64,000 bases of DNA from Acanthosepion esculentum (GCA_964036315.1 OZ038496.1:14742423-14806422), one strand, 5' to 3'; counted from the first letter of the stretch, positions 44,601 to 57,264 are shown. Notes: generated from the letters alone by a model not told the origin. Translations and numbers: made by a program.

Positions 44601-46224
44601 AATGAGAGGACTCTACGCAGGAGAAGTGAGGAAAAGGTCAATAAAGGAACACGATTCAGGTAAGCAGAAGAAGGCGATGAGGCCACAATGATGTTACTTG
44701 GATTGAAAGAGAATGAGAAGACTTTACGGAGAAGTGAGGAAAAGGTCAATAACGGAACACGATTCAGGTAAGCAGAAGAAGGCGATGACGCCACTAAGAT
44801 GTTAGTTGAATTGAAAGAGAATGAGAAGACTTTAGGGAGATGTGAGGAAAAGGTCAATAAAGGAACACGATTCAGGTAAGCAGAAGAAGGCGATTACGCC
44901 TCTAAGATGTTAGTTGGATTGAAAGAGAATGAGAGGACTCTACGCAGGAGAAGTGAGGAAAAGGTCAATAAAGGAACACGATTCAGGTAAGCAGAAGAAG
45001 GCGATGAGGCCACAATGATGTTACTTGGATTGAAAGAGAATGAGAAGACTTTACGGAGAAGTGAGGAAAAGGTCAATAACGGAACACGATTCAGGTAAGC
45101 AGAAGAAGGCGATGACGCCACTAAGATGTTAGTTGAATTGAAAGAGAATGAGAAGACTTTAGGGACATGTGAGGAAAAGGTCAATAAAGGAACACGATTC
45201 AGGTAAGCAGAAGAAGGCGATGACGCCACTAAGATGTTAGATCGATTGAAAGAGAATGAGAAGACTTTAGGGAGATGTGAGGAAAAGGTCAATAAAGGAA
45301 CACGATTCAGGTAAGCAGAAGAAGGCGATGACGCCACTAAGATGTTAGATCGATTGAAAGAGAATGTGAAGACTTTAGGGAGGAGAAGTATGGAAAAGGT
45401 CAATAAAGGAACACGATTCAGGTAAGCAGAAGAAGGCGATGACGCGACTAAGATGTTACTTGGAATAAAAGAGAATGAGTAGACTTTAGGGAGGAGAAGT
45501 GAGGAAAGGTCAATAAAGGAACACGATTCAGGTAAGCAGAAGAAGGCGATGACGCGACTAAGATGTTACTTGTAATCAAAGAGAATGAGAAGAATTAAGG
45601 GAGAAGTGTGGAAATGGACAAGAAAGTAACACAATTCAGGTAAACAGAAGATGGAGATAATGCCAATCAGATGTTAAATGGATTCAAAGAGAATGAGAAA
45701 TCTTTAGGGAGGAGTAGTGAGGTAAAGGACAATAAAGGAACACGATTCAGGTAAGCAGAAGATGGCAATGACGTCACTAAGATGTAACTTGGATTCAAAG
45801 AGAATGAGAAATCTTTAGGGAGGAGAAGTGAGGAAGAGGACAATAAAGGAACACGATTCAGGTAAGCAGAAGATGGCGATGATGCCACTAAGATGTTAGT
45901 TGGATTGCAAGAGAATGAGAAGACATTAGGGAGAAGTGAGGATAAAGTCAATAAAGGAACACGATTCAGGTAAGCAGAAGAAGGCGATGACGCCACAATG
46001 ATGTTACTTGGATTGAAAGAGAATGAGAAGACTTTACGGAGAAGTGAGGAAAAGGTCAATAAAGAACACGATTCAGGTAAGCAGAAGAAGGCGATGACGC
46101 CACTAAGATGTTAGTTGGATTGGAAGAGAATGAGAAGACTTTAGGGAGATGTGAGGAAAAGGTCAATAAAGAACACGATTCAGGTAAGCAGAAGAAGGCG
46201 ATGAGGCCACAATGATGTTACTTG
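41617..46224 (+). repeat. Higher-order duplication, 2304-bp offset
   Basis: Two consecutive, almost identical blocks of about 21 units: anchor CTTGTATTG at 41617 and 43921, anchor GAGTAGGTTTT at 41856 and 44160. One small difference near 43735 (GGAGCAGTG versus GGAGAAGTG at 46039). Confidence 0.9.
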
Positions 46225-49200
46225 GATTGAAAGAGAATGAGAAGACTTTACGGAGAAGTGAGGAAAAGGTCAATAAAGAACACGATTCAGGTAAGCAGAA
46301 GAAGGCGATGACGCCACTAAGATGTTAGTTGGATTGGAAGAGAATGAGAAGACTTTAGGGAGATGTGAGGAAAAGGTCAATAAAGGAACACGATTCAGGT
46401 AAGTAGAAGAAGGCGATGACGCCACTAAGATGTTAGTTGGATTGAAAGAGAATGAGAAGACTTTAGGGCGGAGAAGTGAGGAAAAGTTCAATAAAGGAAC
46501 ATGATTCAGGTAAGCAGAAGAAGGCGATGACGCCACTAAGATGTTACTTGGATTGAAAGAGAATGAGATGACTTTAGGGAGAAGTGAGGAAAAGGTCAAT
46601 AAAGGAACACGATTCAGGTAAGCAGAAGATGGCGATGACGCCACAATGATGTTACTTGGATTGAAAGAGAATGAGAAGACTTTAGGGAGAAGTGAGGAAA
46701 AGGTCAATAAAGGAACACGATTCAGGTAAGCAGAAGAAGGCGATGACGCCACTAAGATGTTACTTGTATTCAATGAGAATGAGAAGACTTGAGGGAGAAG
46801 TGTGGAAATGGACAAGAAAGTAACACGATTCAGGTAAGCAGAAGATGGAGATAATGCCACTCAGATGTTACATGGATTCAAAGAGAATGAGAAAACTTTA
46901 GGGAGGAGTAGTGAGGAAAAGGACAATAAAGGAACACGATTCAGGTAAGCAGAAGATGGCGATGACATCACTAAGATGTAACTTGGATTCAAAGAGAATG
47001 AGAAGACTTTAGGGAGGAGAAGTGAGGAAAAGGTCAATAAAGGAACACGATTCAGGTAAGCAGAAGAAGGCGATGACGCCACTAAGATGTTAGTTGGATT
47101 GAAAGAGAATGAGAAGACTCTAGGGAGGAGAAGTGAGGAAAAGGTCCATAAAGGAACACGATTCAGGTAAGCAGAAGAAGGCGATGACGCCACAATGATG
47201 TTACTTGGATTGAAAGAGAATGAGAAGACTTTAGGGAGAAGTGAGGAAAAGTTCAATAAAGGAACACGATTCAGGTAAGCAGAAGAAGGCGATGACGCCA
47301 CTAAGATGTTACTTGTATTAAATGAGAATGAGTAAACTTAAGGGAGAAGTGTGGAAATGGACAAGAAAGTAACACGATTCAGGTAAACAGAAGATGGAGA
47401 TAATGCCACTCAGATGTTACATGGATTCAAAGAGAATGAGAAAACTTTAGGGAGGAGTAGTGAGGAAAAGGTCAATAAAGGAACACGATTCAGGTAAGCA
47501 GAAGAAGGCGATGACGCCACTAAGATGTTAGTTGGATTGAAAGTGAATGACAAGACTTTAAGGAGGAGAAGTGAGGAAAAGGTCAATAAAGGAACAAGAT
47601 TCAGGTAAGAAGAAGAAGGCGATGACGCCACTAAGATGTTAGTTGGATTGAAAGAGAATGAGAAGACTTTAGGGAGAAGTGAGGAAAAGGTCAATAAAGG
47701 AACACGATTCAGTTAAGCAGAAGAAGGCGATGACGCCACAATGATGTTACTTGGATTGAAAAAGAATGAGAAGACGTTAGGGAGAAGTGAGGAAAAGGTC
47801 AATAAAGGAACACGATTCAGGTAAGCAGAAGAAGGTGATGACGCCACTAAGATGTTAGTTGGATTGAAAGAGAATGAGAAGACTTTAGGGAGGAGAAGTG
47901 CGGAAAACGTCCATAAAGGAACACGATTTAGGTAAGCAGAAGAAGGCGATGACGCCACTAAAATGTTAGTTGGATTGAAAGAGAATGAGAAGACTTTAGG
48001 GAGGAGAAGTGAGGAAAAGGTCAATAAAGGAACACGATTCAGGTAAGCAGAAGAAGGCGATGACGCCACTAAGATGTTAGTTGGATTGAAAGAGAATGAG
48101 AAGGCTTTAGGGAGGAGAAGTATGGAAAAGGTCAATAAAGGAACACGATTCAGGTAAGCAGAAGAAGGCGATGACGCCATTAAGATGTTACTTGTATTCA
48201 AAGAGAATGAGAAGACTTAAAGGAGGAGAAGTGTGGAAATGGACAAGAAAGTAACACGATTCAGGTAAACAGAAGATGGAGATAATGCCACTCAGATATT
48301 ACATGGATTCAAAGAGAATGAGAAAACTTTAGGGAGGAGTAGTAAGGAAAAGGACAATAAAGGAACACGATTCAGGTAAGCAGAAGATGGCGATGACGTC
48401 ACTAAGATGTAACTTGGATTCAAAGAGAATGAGAAGACTTTAGGGAGGAGAAGTGAGGAAAAGGACAATAAAGGAACACGATTCAGGTAAGCAGAAGATG
48501 GCGATGATGCCACTAATATGTTAGTTGGATTGCAAGAGAATGAGAAGAGATTAGGGAGGAGAAGTGAGCAAAAGGACATTAAAGGAACACGTTTCAGGTA
48601 AACAGAAGATGGCAATAAAGCCACTAAGTTGTTACTTCGATTCAAAGACAATGAAAAGAGTTTAGGGAGGAGAAGTGCGGAAAAGGTCAATAAAGGAACA
48701 CGATTCAGGTAAGCAGAAGAAGGCGATGACGCCACTAAGATGTTAGTTGGATTGAAAGAGAATGAGAAGACTTTAGGGAGGAGAAGTGAGGAAAAGGTCA
48801 ATAAAGGAACACGATTCAGGTAAGCAGAAGAAGGCGATGACGCCACTAAGATGTTAGTTGAATTGAAAGAGAATGAGAAGACTTTAGGGAGATGTGAGGA
48901 AAAGGTCAATAAAGGAACACGATTCAGGTAAGCAGAAGAAGGCGATGACGCCACTAAGATGTTAGTTGAATTGAAAGAGAATGAGAAGACTTTAGGGAGG
49001 AGAAGTATGGAAAAGGTCAATAAAGGAACACGATTCAGGTAAGCAGAAGAAGGCGATGACGCGACTAAGATGTTACTTGGAATAAAAGAGAATGAGTAGA
49101 CTTTAGGGAGGAGAAGTGAGGAAAAGGTCAATAAAGGAACACGATTCAGGTAAGCAGAAGAAGGCGATGACGCGACTAAGATGTTACTTGTAATCAAAGA

Positions 49201-50478
49201 GAATGAGAAGAATTAAGGGAGAAGTGTGGAAATGGACAAGAAAGTAACACAATTCAGGTAAACAGAAGATGGAGATAATGCCAATCAGATGTTAAATGGA
49301 TTCAAAGAGAATGAGAAATCTTTAGGGAGGAGTAGTGAGGTAAAGGACAATAAAGGAACACGATTCAGGTAAGCAGAAGATGGCAATGACGTCACTAAGA
49401 TGTAACTTGGATTCAAAGAGAATGAGAAGACTTTAGGGAGGAGAAGTGAGGAAGAGGACAATAAAGGAACACGATTCAGGTAAGCAGAAGATGGCGATGA
49501 TGCCACTAAGATGTTAGTTGGATTGCAAGAGAATGAGAAGACATTAGGGAGAAGTGAGGATAAAGTCAATAAAGGAACACGATTCAGGTAAGCAGAAGAA
49601 GGCGATGACGCCACAATGATGTTACTTGGATTGAAAGAGAATGAGAAGACTTTACGGAGAAGTGAGGAAAAGGTCAATAAAGAACACGATTCAGGTAAGC
49701 AGAAGAAGGCGATGACGCCACTAAGATGTTAGTTGGATTGGAAGAGAATGAGAAGACTTTAGGGAGATGTGAGGAAAAGGTCAATAAAGAACACGATTCA
49801 GGTAAGCAGAAGAAGGCGATGAGGCCACAATGATGTTACTTGGATTGAAAGAGAATGAGAAGACTTTACGGAGAAGTGAGGAAAAGGTCAATAAAGAACA
49901 CGATTCAGGTAAGCAGAAGAAGGCGATGACGCCACTAAGATGTTAGTTGGATTGGAAGAGAATGAGAAGACTTTAGGGAGATGTGAGGAAAAGGTCAATA
50001 AAGGAACACGATTCAGGTAAGTAGAAGAAGGCGATGACGCCACTAAGATGTTAGTTGGATTGAAAGAGAATGAGAAGACTTTAGGGCGGAGAAGTGAGGA
50101 AAAGTTCAATAAAGGAACATGATTCAGGTAAGCAGAAGAAGGCGATGACGCCACTAAGATGTTACTTGGATTGAAAGAGAATGAGATGACTTTAGGGAGA
50201 AGTGAGGAAAAGGTCAATAAAGGAACACGATTCAGGTAAGCAGAAGATGGCGATGACGCCACAATGATGTTACTTGGATTGAAAGAGAATGAGAAGACTT
50301 TAGGGAGAAGTGAGGAAAAGGTCAATAAAGGAACACGATTCAGGTAAGCAGAAGAAGGCGATGACGCCACTAAGATGTTACTTGTATTCAATGAGAATGA
50401 GAAGACTTGAGGGAGAAGTGTGGAAATGGACAAGAAAGTAACACGATTCAGGTAAGCAGAAGATGGAGATAATGCCAC
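45667..50478 (+). repeat. Higher-order duplication, 3618-bp offset
   Basis: 45667-46860 recurs at 49285-50478. The anchor GATGTAACTTGG is at 45781 and 49399. Confidence 0.9.
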
Positions 50479-53013
50479 TCAGATGTTACATGGATTCAAA
50501 GAGAATGAGAAAACTTTAGGGAGGAGTAGTGAGGAAAAGGACAATAAAGGAACACGATTCAGGTAAGCAGAAGATGGCGATGACATAACTAAGATGTAAC
50601 TTGGATTCAAAGAGAATGAGAAGACTTTAGGGAGGAGAAGTGAGGAAAAGGTCAATAAAGGAACACGATTCAGGTAAGCAGAAGAAGGCGATGAGGCCAC
50701 TAAGATGTTAGTTGGATTGAAAGAGAATGAGAAGACTTTAGGGAGGAGAAGTGAGGATAAGGTCCATAAAGGAACACGATTCAGGTAAGCAGAAGAAGGC
50801 GATGACGCCACAATGATGTTACTTGGATTGAAAGAGAATGAGAAGACTTTAGGGAGAAGTGAGGAAAAGTTCAATAAAGGAACACGATTCAGGTAAGCAG
50901 AAGAAGGCGATGACGCCACTAAGATGTTACTTGTATTCAATGAGAATGAGAAGACTTAATGGAGAAGTGTGGAAATGGACTAGAAAGTAACACGATTCAG
51001 GTAAACAGAAGATGGAGATAATGCCACTCAGATGTTACATGGATTCAAAGAGAATGAGAAAACTTTAGGGAGGAGTAGTGAGGAAAAGGACAATAAAGGA
51101 ACACGATTCAGGTAAGCAGAAGATGGCGATGACATCACTAAGATGTAACTTGGATTCAAAGAGAATGAGAAGACTTTAGGGAGGAGAAGTGAGGAAAAGG
51201 TCAATAAAGGAACACGATTCAGGTAAGCAGAAGAAGGCGATGACGCCACTAAGATGTTAGTTGGATTGAAAGAGAATGAGAAGACTCTAGGGAGGAGAAG
51301 TGAGGAAAAGGTCCATAAAGGAACACGATTCAGGTAAGCAGAAGAAGGCGATGACGCCACAATGATGTTACTTGGATTGAAAGAGAATGAGAAGACTTTA
51401 GGGAGAAGTGAGGAAAAGTTCAATAAAGGAACACGATTCAGGTAAGCAGAAGAAGGCGATGACGCCACTAAGATGTTACTTGTATTAAATGAGAATGAGT
51501 AAACTTAAGGGAGAAGTGTGGAAATGGACAAGAAAGTAACACGATTCAGGTAAACAGAAGATGGAGATAATGCCACTCAGATGTTACATGGATTCAAAGA
51601 GAATGAGAAAACTTTAGGGAGGAGTAGTGAGGAAAAGGTCAATAAAGGAACACGATTCAGGTAAGCAGAAGAAGGCGATGACGCCACTAAGATGTTAGTT
51701 GGATTGAAAGTGAATGACAAGACTTTAGGGAGGAGAAGTGAGGAAAAGGTCAATAAAGGAACAAGATTCAGGTAAGAAGAAGAAGGCGATGACGCCACTA
51801 AGATGTTAGTTGGATTGAAAGAGAATGAGAAGACTTTAGGGAGAAGTGAGGAAAAGGTCAATAAAGGAACACGATTCAGTTAAGCAGAAGAAGGCGATGA
51901 CGCCACAATGATGTTACTTGGATTGAAAAAGAATGAGAAGACGTTAGGGAGAAGTGAGGAAAAGGTCAATAAAGGAACACGATTCAGGTAAGCAGAAGAA
52001 GGTGATGACGCCACTAAGATGTTAGTTGGATTGAAAGAGAATGAGAAGACTTTAGGGAGGAGAAGTGCGGAAAACGTCCATAAAGGAACACGATTTAGGT
52101 AAGCAGAAGAAGGCGATGACGCCACTAAAATGTTAGTTGGATTGAAAGAGAATGAGAAGACTTTAGGGAGGAGAAGTGAGGAAAAGGTCAATAAAGGAAC
52201 ACGATTCAGGTAAGCAGAAGAAGGCGATGACGCCACTAAGATGTTAGTTGGATTGAAAGAGAATGAGAAGGCTTTAGGGAGGAGAAGTATGGAAAAGGTC
52301 AATAAAGGAACACGATTCAGGTAAGCAGAAGAAGGCGATGACGCCATTAAGATGTTACTTGTATTCAAAGAAAATGAGAAGACTTAAAGGAGGAGAAGTG
52401 TGGAAATGGACAAGAAAGTAACACGATTCAGGTAAACAGAAGATGGAGATAATGCCACTCAGATGTTACATGGATTCAAAGAGAATGAGAAAACTTTAGG
52501 GAGGAGTAGTAAGGAAAAGGACAATAAAGGAACACGATTCAGGTAAGCAGAAGATGGCGATGACGTCACTAAGATGTAAATTGGATTCAAAGAGAATGAG
52601 AAGACTTTAGGGAGGAGAAGTGAGGAAAAGGACAATAAAGGAACACGATTCAGGTAAGCAGAAGATGGCGATGATGCCACTAATATGTTAGTTGGATTGC
52701 AAGAGAATGAGAAGAGATTAGGGAGGAGAAGTGAGCAAAAGGACATTAAAGGAACACGTTTCAGGTAAACAGAAGATGGCAATAAAGCCACTAAGTTGTT
52801 ACTTCGATTCAAAGACAATGAAAAGAGTTTAGGGAGGAGAAGTGCGGAAAAGGTCAATAAAGGAACACAATTCAGGTAAGCAGAAGAAGGCGATGACGCC
52901 ACTAAGATGTTAGTTGGATTGAAAGAGAATGAGAAGACTTTAGGGAGGAGAAGTGAGGAAAAGGTCAATAAAGGAACACGATTCAGGTAAGCAGAAGAAG
53001 GCGATGACGCCAC
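46861..53013 (+). repeat. Higher-order duplication, 4167-bp offset
   Basis: 46861-48300 recurs at 51028-52468. The anchor GAAGACTTAAAGG is at 48211 and 52378. Confidence 0.88.
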
Positions 53014-54610
53014 AATGATGTTACTTGGATTGAAAGAGAATTAGAAGACTTTAGGGAGAAGTGACGAAAAGGTCAATAAAGGAACCCGATTCAGGTAAGC
53101 AGAAGAAGGCGATGACGCCACTAAGATGTTAGTTGGATTGAAAGAGAATGAGAAGACTTTAGGGAGGAGAAGTGAGGAAAAGTTCAATAAAGGAACACGA
53201 TTCAGGTAAGCAGAAGACGGCGATGACGCCACTAAGATGTTAGTTGGATTGAAAGAGAATGAGAGGACTCTACGCAGGAGAAGTGAGGAAAAGGTCAATA
53301 AAGGAACACGATTCAGGTAAGCAGAAGAAGGCGATGACGCCACAATGATGTTACTTGGATTGAAAGAGAAGTAGAAGACTTTAGGGAGAAGTGAGGAAAA
53401 GGTCAATAAAGGAACACGATTCAGGTAAGCAGAAGAAGGCGATGACGCCACTAAGATGTTAGTTGGATTGAAAGAGAATGAGAAGACTTTAGGGAAGAGA
53501 AGTATGGAAAAGGTCAATAAAGGAACACGATTCAGGTAAGCAGAAGAAGGCGATGCCGCCACTAAGATGTTACTTGGATTGAAAGAGAATGAGTAGACTT
53601 TAGGGAGGAGAAGTGAGGAAAAGGTCAATAAAGGAACACGATTCAGGTAAGCAGAAGAAGGCGATGACGCCACAATGATGTTACTTGGATTGAAAGAGAA
53701 GTAGAAGACTTTAGGGAGAAGTGAGGAAAAGGTCAATAAAGGAACACGATTCAGGTAAGCAGAAGAAGGCGATGACGCCACTAAGATGTTAGTTGGATTG
53801 AAAGAGAATGAGAAGACTTTAGGGAAGAGAAGTATGGAAAAGGTCAATAAAGGAACACGATTCAGGTAAGCAGAAGAAGGCGATGCCGCCACTAAGATGT
53901 TACTTGGATTGAAAGAGAATGAGTAGACTTTAGGGAGGAGAAGTGAGGAAAAGGTCAATAAAGGAACACGATTCAGGTAAGCAGAAGATGGCGATGATGC
54001 CACTAAGATGTTAGTTGGATTGCAAGAGAATGAGAAGACATTAGGGAGGAGAAGTGAGCAAAAGGACATTAAAGGAACACGTTTCAGGTAAACAAAAGAT
54101 GGCAATAAAGCCACTAAGATGTTACTTGTATTCAAATACAATGAAAAGACTTTAGGGAGGAGAAGTGCGGAAATGTGTAATAAAGGAACCCCATTCATGT
54201 AGACAGAAGATGGCAATAATACCACTAAGATGTAACTTGGATTCAAAGAGAATGAGAAGACTTTAGGGAGGAGAAGATAGGAAAAGGACAATAAAGGAAC
54301 ACGATTCAGGTAAGCAGAAGATGGCGATGATGCCACTAAGATGTTACTTGGATTGAAAGAGAATAAGAAGACTTTAGGGAGGAGAAGTGAGGAAAAGGAC
54401 AATAAAGGAACACGATTCAGGAAAAACAGAAGATGGCAATAATGCCACTAAATGTTACTTGATTTCAAATTTAATGACAAGTCTTTAGGGAGAAAAGTGA
54501 GGAAAAGTACAGGAAAGGAACAATATTCAGGTAGACAAATATGGCTATAATGCCACTAAGTTGTAAGCTGTTACTTGGATTGAAAAACGATGAGAAGACA
54601 TTAGAGATGG

Positions 54611-55354
54611 GAAGTGTGGAAGATTTGAAGATCATAGTTATCAGGAAACCAAGAAATCGGAATGGATTTCCGCAGGTGAGAAGTAAAAAAAAGTAACTGT
54701 TAGTGTAGAAGTGGTGGTTGCACCAGCTTGTTCAACAGTAAAACGGTGAGACCTAGTTGCCAATCTAGTAGCACGCTTAAATTTATGTATTCAAGGTATC
54801 AGGGAAAAATTCTAATCACAACAGTTACTATGAACATATTTGTAGAAAAGGCAAAGGGAAGCCAGGTCACGTTGGTGAGAAAGTCAATGAAGTTGAGATG
54901 TCTGGTCCGGATCGATTATATTACAGATCTTTGTATTTTGTCAAGCATCTGGAGCAGGAGCACCAGAACAGATATGGATAACTTACAAGAAATTTAGTAT
55001 AGTAGTATAGGAGATAAAGAAATTGAATAGGCTACCCAAGGAATAGTTTCATACAATACGGCAGGTTGCTACAAAACCAAATATTAGCCTAAAATCTCGC
55101 CATCTTCTTAAATAGCTTCGTCACATTTAAACTTTCAGCCGCTTCGCAGATCAAGGATTAAAAATGGTTTCCAGGAGATGAAACCAGTACATCTTAGAGA
55201 GGCCTCTTCTTCTTCGAACCTCATGAACTGGCGCTACATAATCACAAACAAAGAATGGTAAGAAATAGCAGAAAAATAATAACATAATAAAGATATTGAC
55301 GTCCGATATTCCTTCAAAGAAAAGATTCAGAACGAAACCCCCGTCAATACTGGA
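54611..55354. other. No gene recognised
   Basis: Sequence between the minisatellite and a SINE. An 89-codon open frame at 54728 shows no motif I recognise and may derive from an old transposon. Confidence 0.4.
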
Positions 55355-55730
55355 AAGAGTGATAACAGCTCTTGAACTTGAGAAACAAAGTTAAGCAATG
55401 GTCAGTAACTAGATGGGTGACCGCTTCGAAATACCAGGTGCAGTAGGTTTGGATGTGCGGGTGGTGTAATAGATAATGACTTGGAATTTGTAATCGGAGA
55501 GTCGTGTTCCAATTCCAGTAGGGTTCATTATATTCACTTATGCACAAATGATCTTCAGAACGTTATGAATCCACCTATTCTCCCTCCCGCTATGTGTTAA
55601 TTAGTAAGACTTGTATCAAGCAGCCATTATTATCTCAAAAATATTCTTACAATGTAAAAATATTTTCTGGCTTTAAATAACCTGCAAAAGGGTCGATAAG
55701 CCATAGAAAATGAATAAATCAATCAAATAG
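55355..55730 (+). mobile_element. Chimeric 5S rRNA-tRNA SINE
   Basis: 5S-like head (AAGTTAAGCAATG, CTAGATGGGTGACCG and TACCAGGTGCAGTAGG), then tRNA-like GCGGGTGGTGTAATAGATAA with B box GTGTTCCAATTCC. The shared body follows (TATTCACTTATGCACAAAT, CTCCCTCCCGCTATG) and the tail GGGTCGATAAGCCATAGAAA. The clearest copy in the window. Confidence 0.85.
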
Positions 55731-55916
55731 TGATTAGCTACACATGCATGCCTTTTAGATCTTTTACATTCTCTGGAATAAAAAAAAGTATAAAAACTAC
55801 CGTGGCCACAAATTGTGGGAGCAGTTAATATATTGATTGTAATATAGAATTGATTTCCCACTATATCCTCATGATAATTTCTTGTTTGTTTATCAAATTC
55901 TGATTAGATATAAGTC

Positions 55917-56075
55917 CAACCCTTCTCCCTCCAGCTATAGGTTAATTAGTAAGACTTGTATCATTAATCCATTATTATTATTAAAAAGAAATTCATGACA
56001 ACTAAAAATATTTTCTGGCTTTAACTAACTTGAAAAGGGTTGATAAGCCGTAGAAAACAAATCAACCAATCAATG
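55917..56075 (+). mobile_element. 5'-truncated SINE
   Basis: Body and tail only: CTCCCTCCAGCTATAGG, TTAGTAAGACTTGTATC, AAAATATTTTCTGGC, GGGTTGATAAGCCGTAGAAA. Confidence 0.8.
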
Positions 56076-56335
56076 GAGAAGGCCATCGGGCACAAAGGCC
56101 AAAACTTTTCGATGTCCACATATTAAATTTGTTAAAACTGATCCAAACACTGACGTATCTGAAATGTTTCGAATATATTAATTCAACATTCTGAATTTTT
56201 ATGATGGATTCAATGTACGAGCCATCCGTATTTTCATTAAAATTCCAGATCATAATTTCTATTTGGGAAAGGTTATCTGAAATCTTACTTCTTGGAATAC
56301 ATAGTATGAAATTTGTTTATCATTTCACTTCAAGT

Positions 56336-57190
56336 AAGGTGAGAATGCCACTAGTACGCAGGGGGTTACATGGAGTGAAAGTGAAAGAGAAGACTGAGAA
56401 TAGGGAGGATTGAGGAGAGGACAAAAGATGAAATGGAATGGCACTAGTACGTAGGGGGTTACAGGAAGTGAAAGAGAAGACTGAGAACAGGGAGGATTGA
56501 GGAAAGGGCAAAAGATGAAAGGGAAGGCCACTAGTATACGGGGGGGGGTACAGGAAGTGAAAGTGAAAGAGAAGATTGTGAAATAAGGAGTATTGAGGAA
56601 AGGACAAAAGATGAAAGGGACTGCCACAAGTAAGCAGGGCGTAACAAGAAGTGAAAGTGAAAGAGAAGACTGAGAATAGGGATGATTGAGGAAAGGGCAA
56701 AAGATGAAAGGGAATGCCATTAGTACGCAGGGGGTTACAGGGTGTGAAAGCGAAAGAGAAGACTGAGAATAGGGATGATTGAGGAAAGGACAAAAGATGA
56801 AAGGAAATGCCACTAGTAAGCAGCGGGTAACAGGAAGTGAAAGTAAAAGAGAAGACTGAGAATAGGGAGGATTGAGGAAAGGACAAAAGATGAAAGGGAA
56901 GGCCACTAGTACGCAGGGGGTTACAGGGAGTGAAAGTGAAAGAGAAGACTGAGAATAGGGAGGATTGAAGAAAGGACAAAAGACGAAAGGGAATGCCACT
57001 AGTACACATGGGGTTACAGGGAATGAAAGTGAAAGAGAAGACTGAGAATAGGGAGGATTGAGGAAAGGACAAAAGATGAAAGGGAATGCCACTAGTATGC
57101 AGTGGGTTACAGGAAGTGAAATGAAAGAGAAGAATGAGAATAGGGAGGATTGAGGAAAGGACAAAAGATGAAAGGAATGCCACATAGGTA
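56336..57190 (+). repeat. 93-bp minisatellite, about 10 units
   Basis: Unit roughly GCCACTAGTACGCAGGGGGT, TACAGGGAGTGAAAGTGAAA, GAGAAGACTGAGAATAGGGA, GGATTGAGGAAAGGACAAAA, GATGAAAGGGAAT. Blocks GCCACTA, GAAAGAGAA, GAGAAGACT, TAGGGAGGA and GAGGAAA(A)GGACAA are shared in order with the 111-bp unit, so the two arrays are related. Minus-strand Phe/Ser/Pro-rich frames are by-products. Confidence 0.93.
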
Positions 57191-57264
57191 GTGAAAGTGA
57201 AAGAGAAGACTGAGAATTGGGAGGATTGAGAAATTGGGGCTGACAAAATTGACGAAGTCCGGAT

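Larger units (their letters stand above)
34050..54610 (+). repeat. 111-bp minisatellite, about 20 kb, roughly 185 units
   Basis: Unit: GATTCAGGTAAGCAGAAGAT, GGCGATGACGCCACTAAGAT, GTTAGTTGGATTGAAAGAGA, ATGAGAAGACTTTAGGGAGG, AGAAGTGAGGAAAAGGACAA, TAAAGGAACAC. Variants of 105, 108 and 111 bp dominate (for example GGGAGAAGTG instead of GGGAGGAGAAGTG). Because the lengths are multiples of three, one minus-strand frame stays open over many units, up to 947 codons (37105-39948), with the motif ASSPSSAYLNRVPLL repeated. Stops recur where a unit carries AGCCTTAAGG. It fills most of the intron between the S4-S5 and pore exons. Confidence 0.98.

Noticed and set aside
41617..46224. Large duplication as proof of assembly error
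   Set aside because: The copies differ at small sites (for example near 43735 versus 46039) and overlap other offsets, so real higher-order duplication is at least as likely; only reads can decide.
34892..54402. Long minus-strand open frames (up to 947 codons) as genes for a repetitive Ser/Leu-rich protein
   Set aside because: They follow from unit lengths divisible by three, lie within an intron of a gene on the same strand, lack consistent starts, and are cut by recurrent stops and frame changes.
56320..57246. 308-codon Pro/Phe/Ser-rich frame
   Set aside because: By-product of the 93-bp array; an overlapping frame of similar length is also open.
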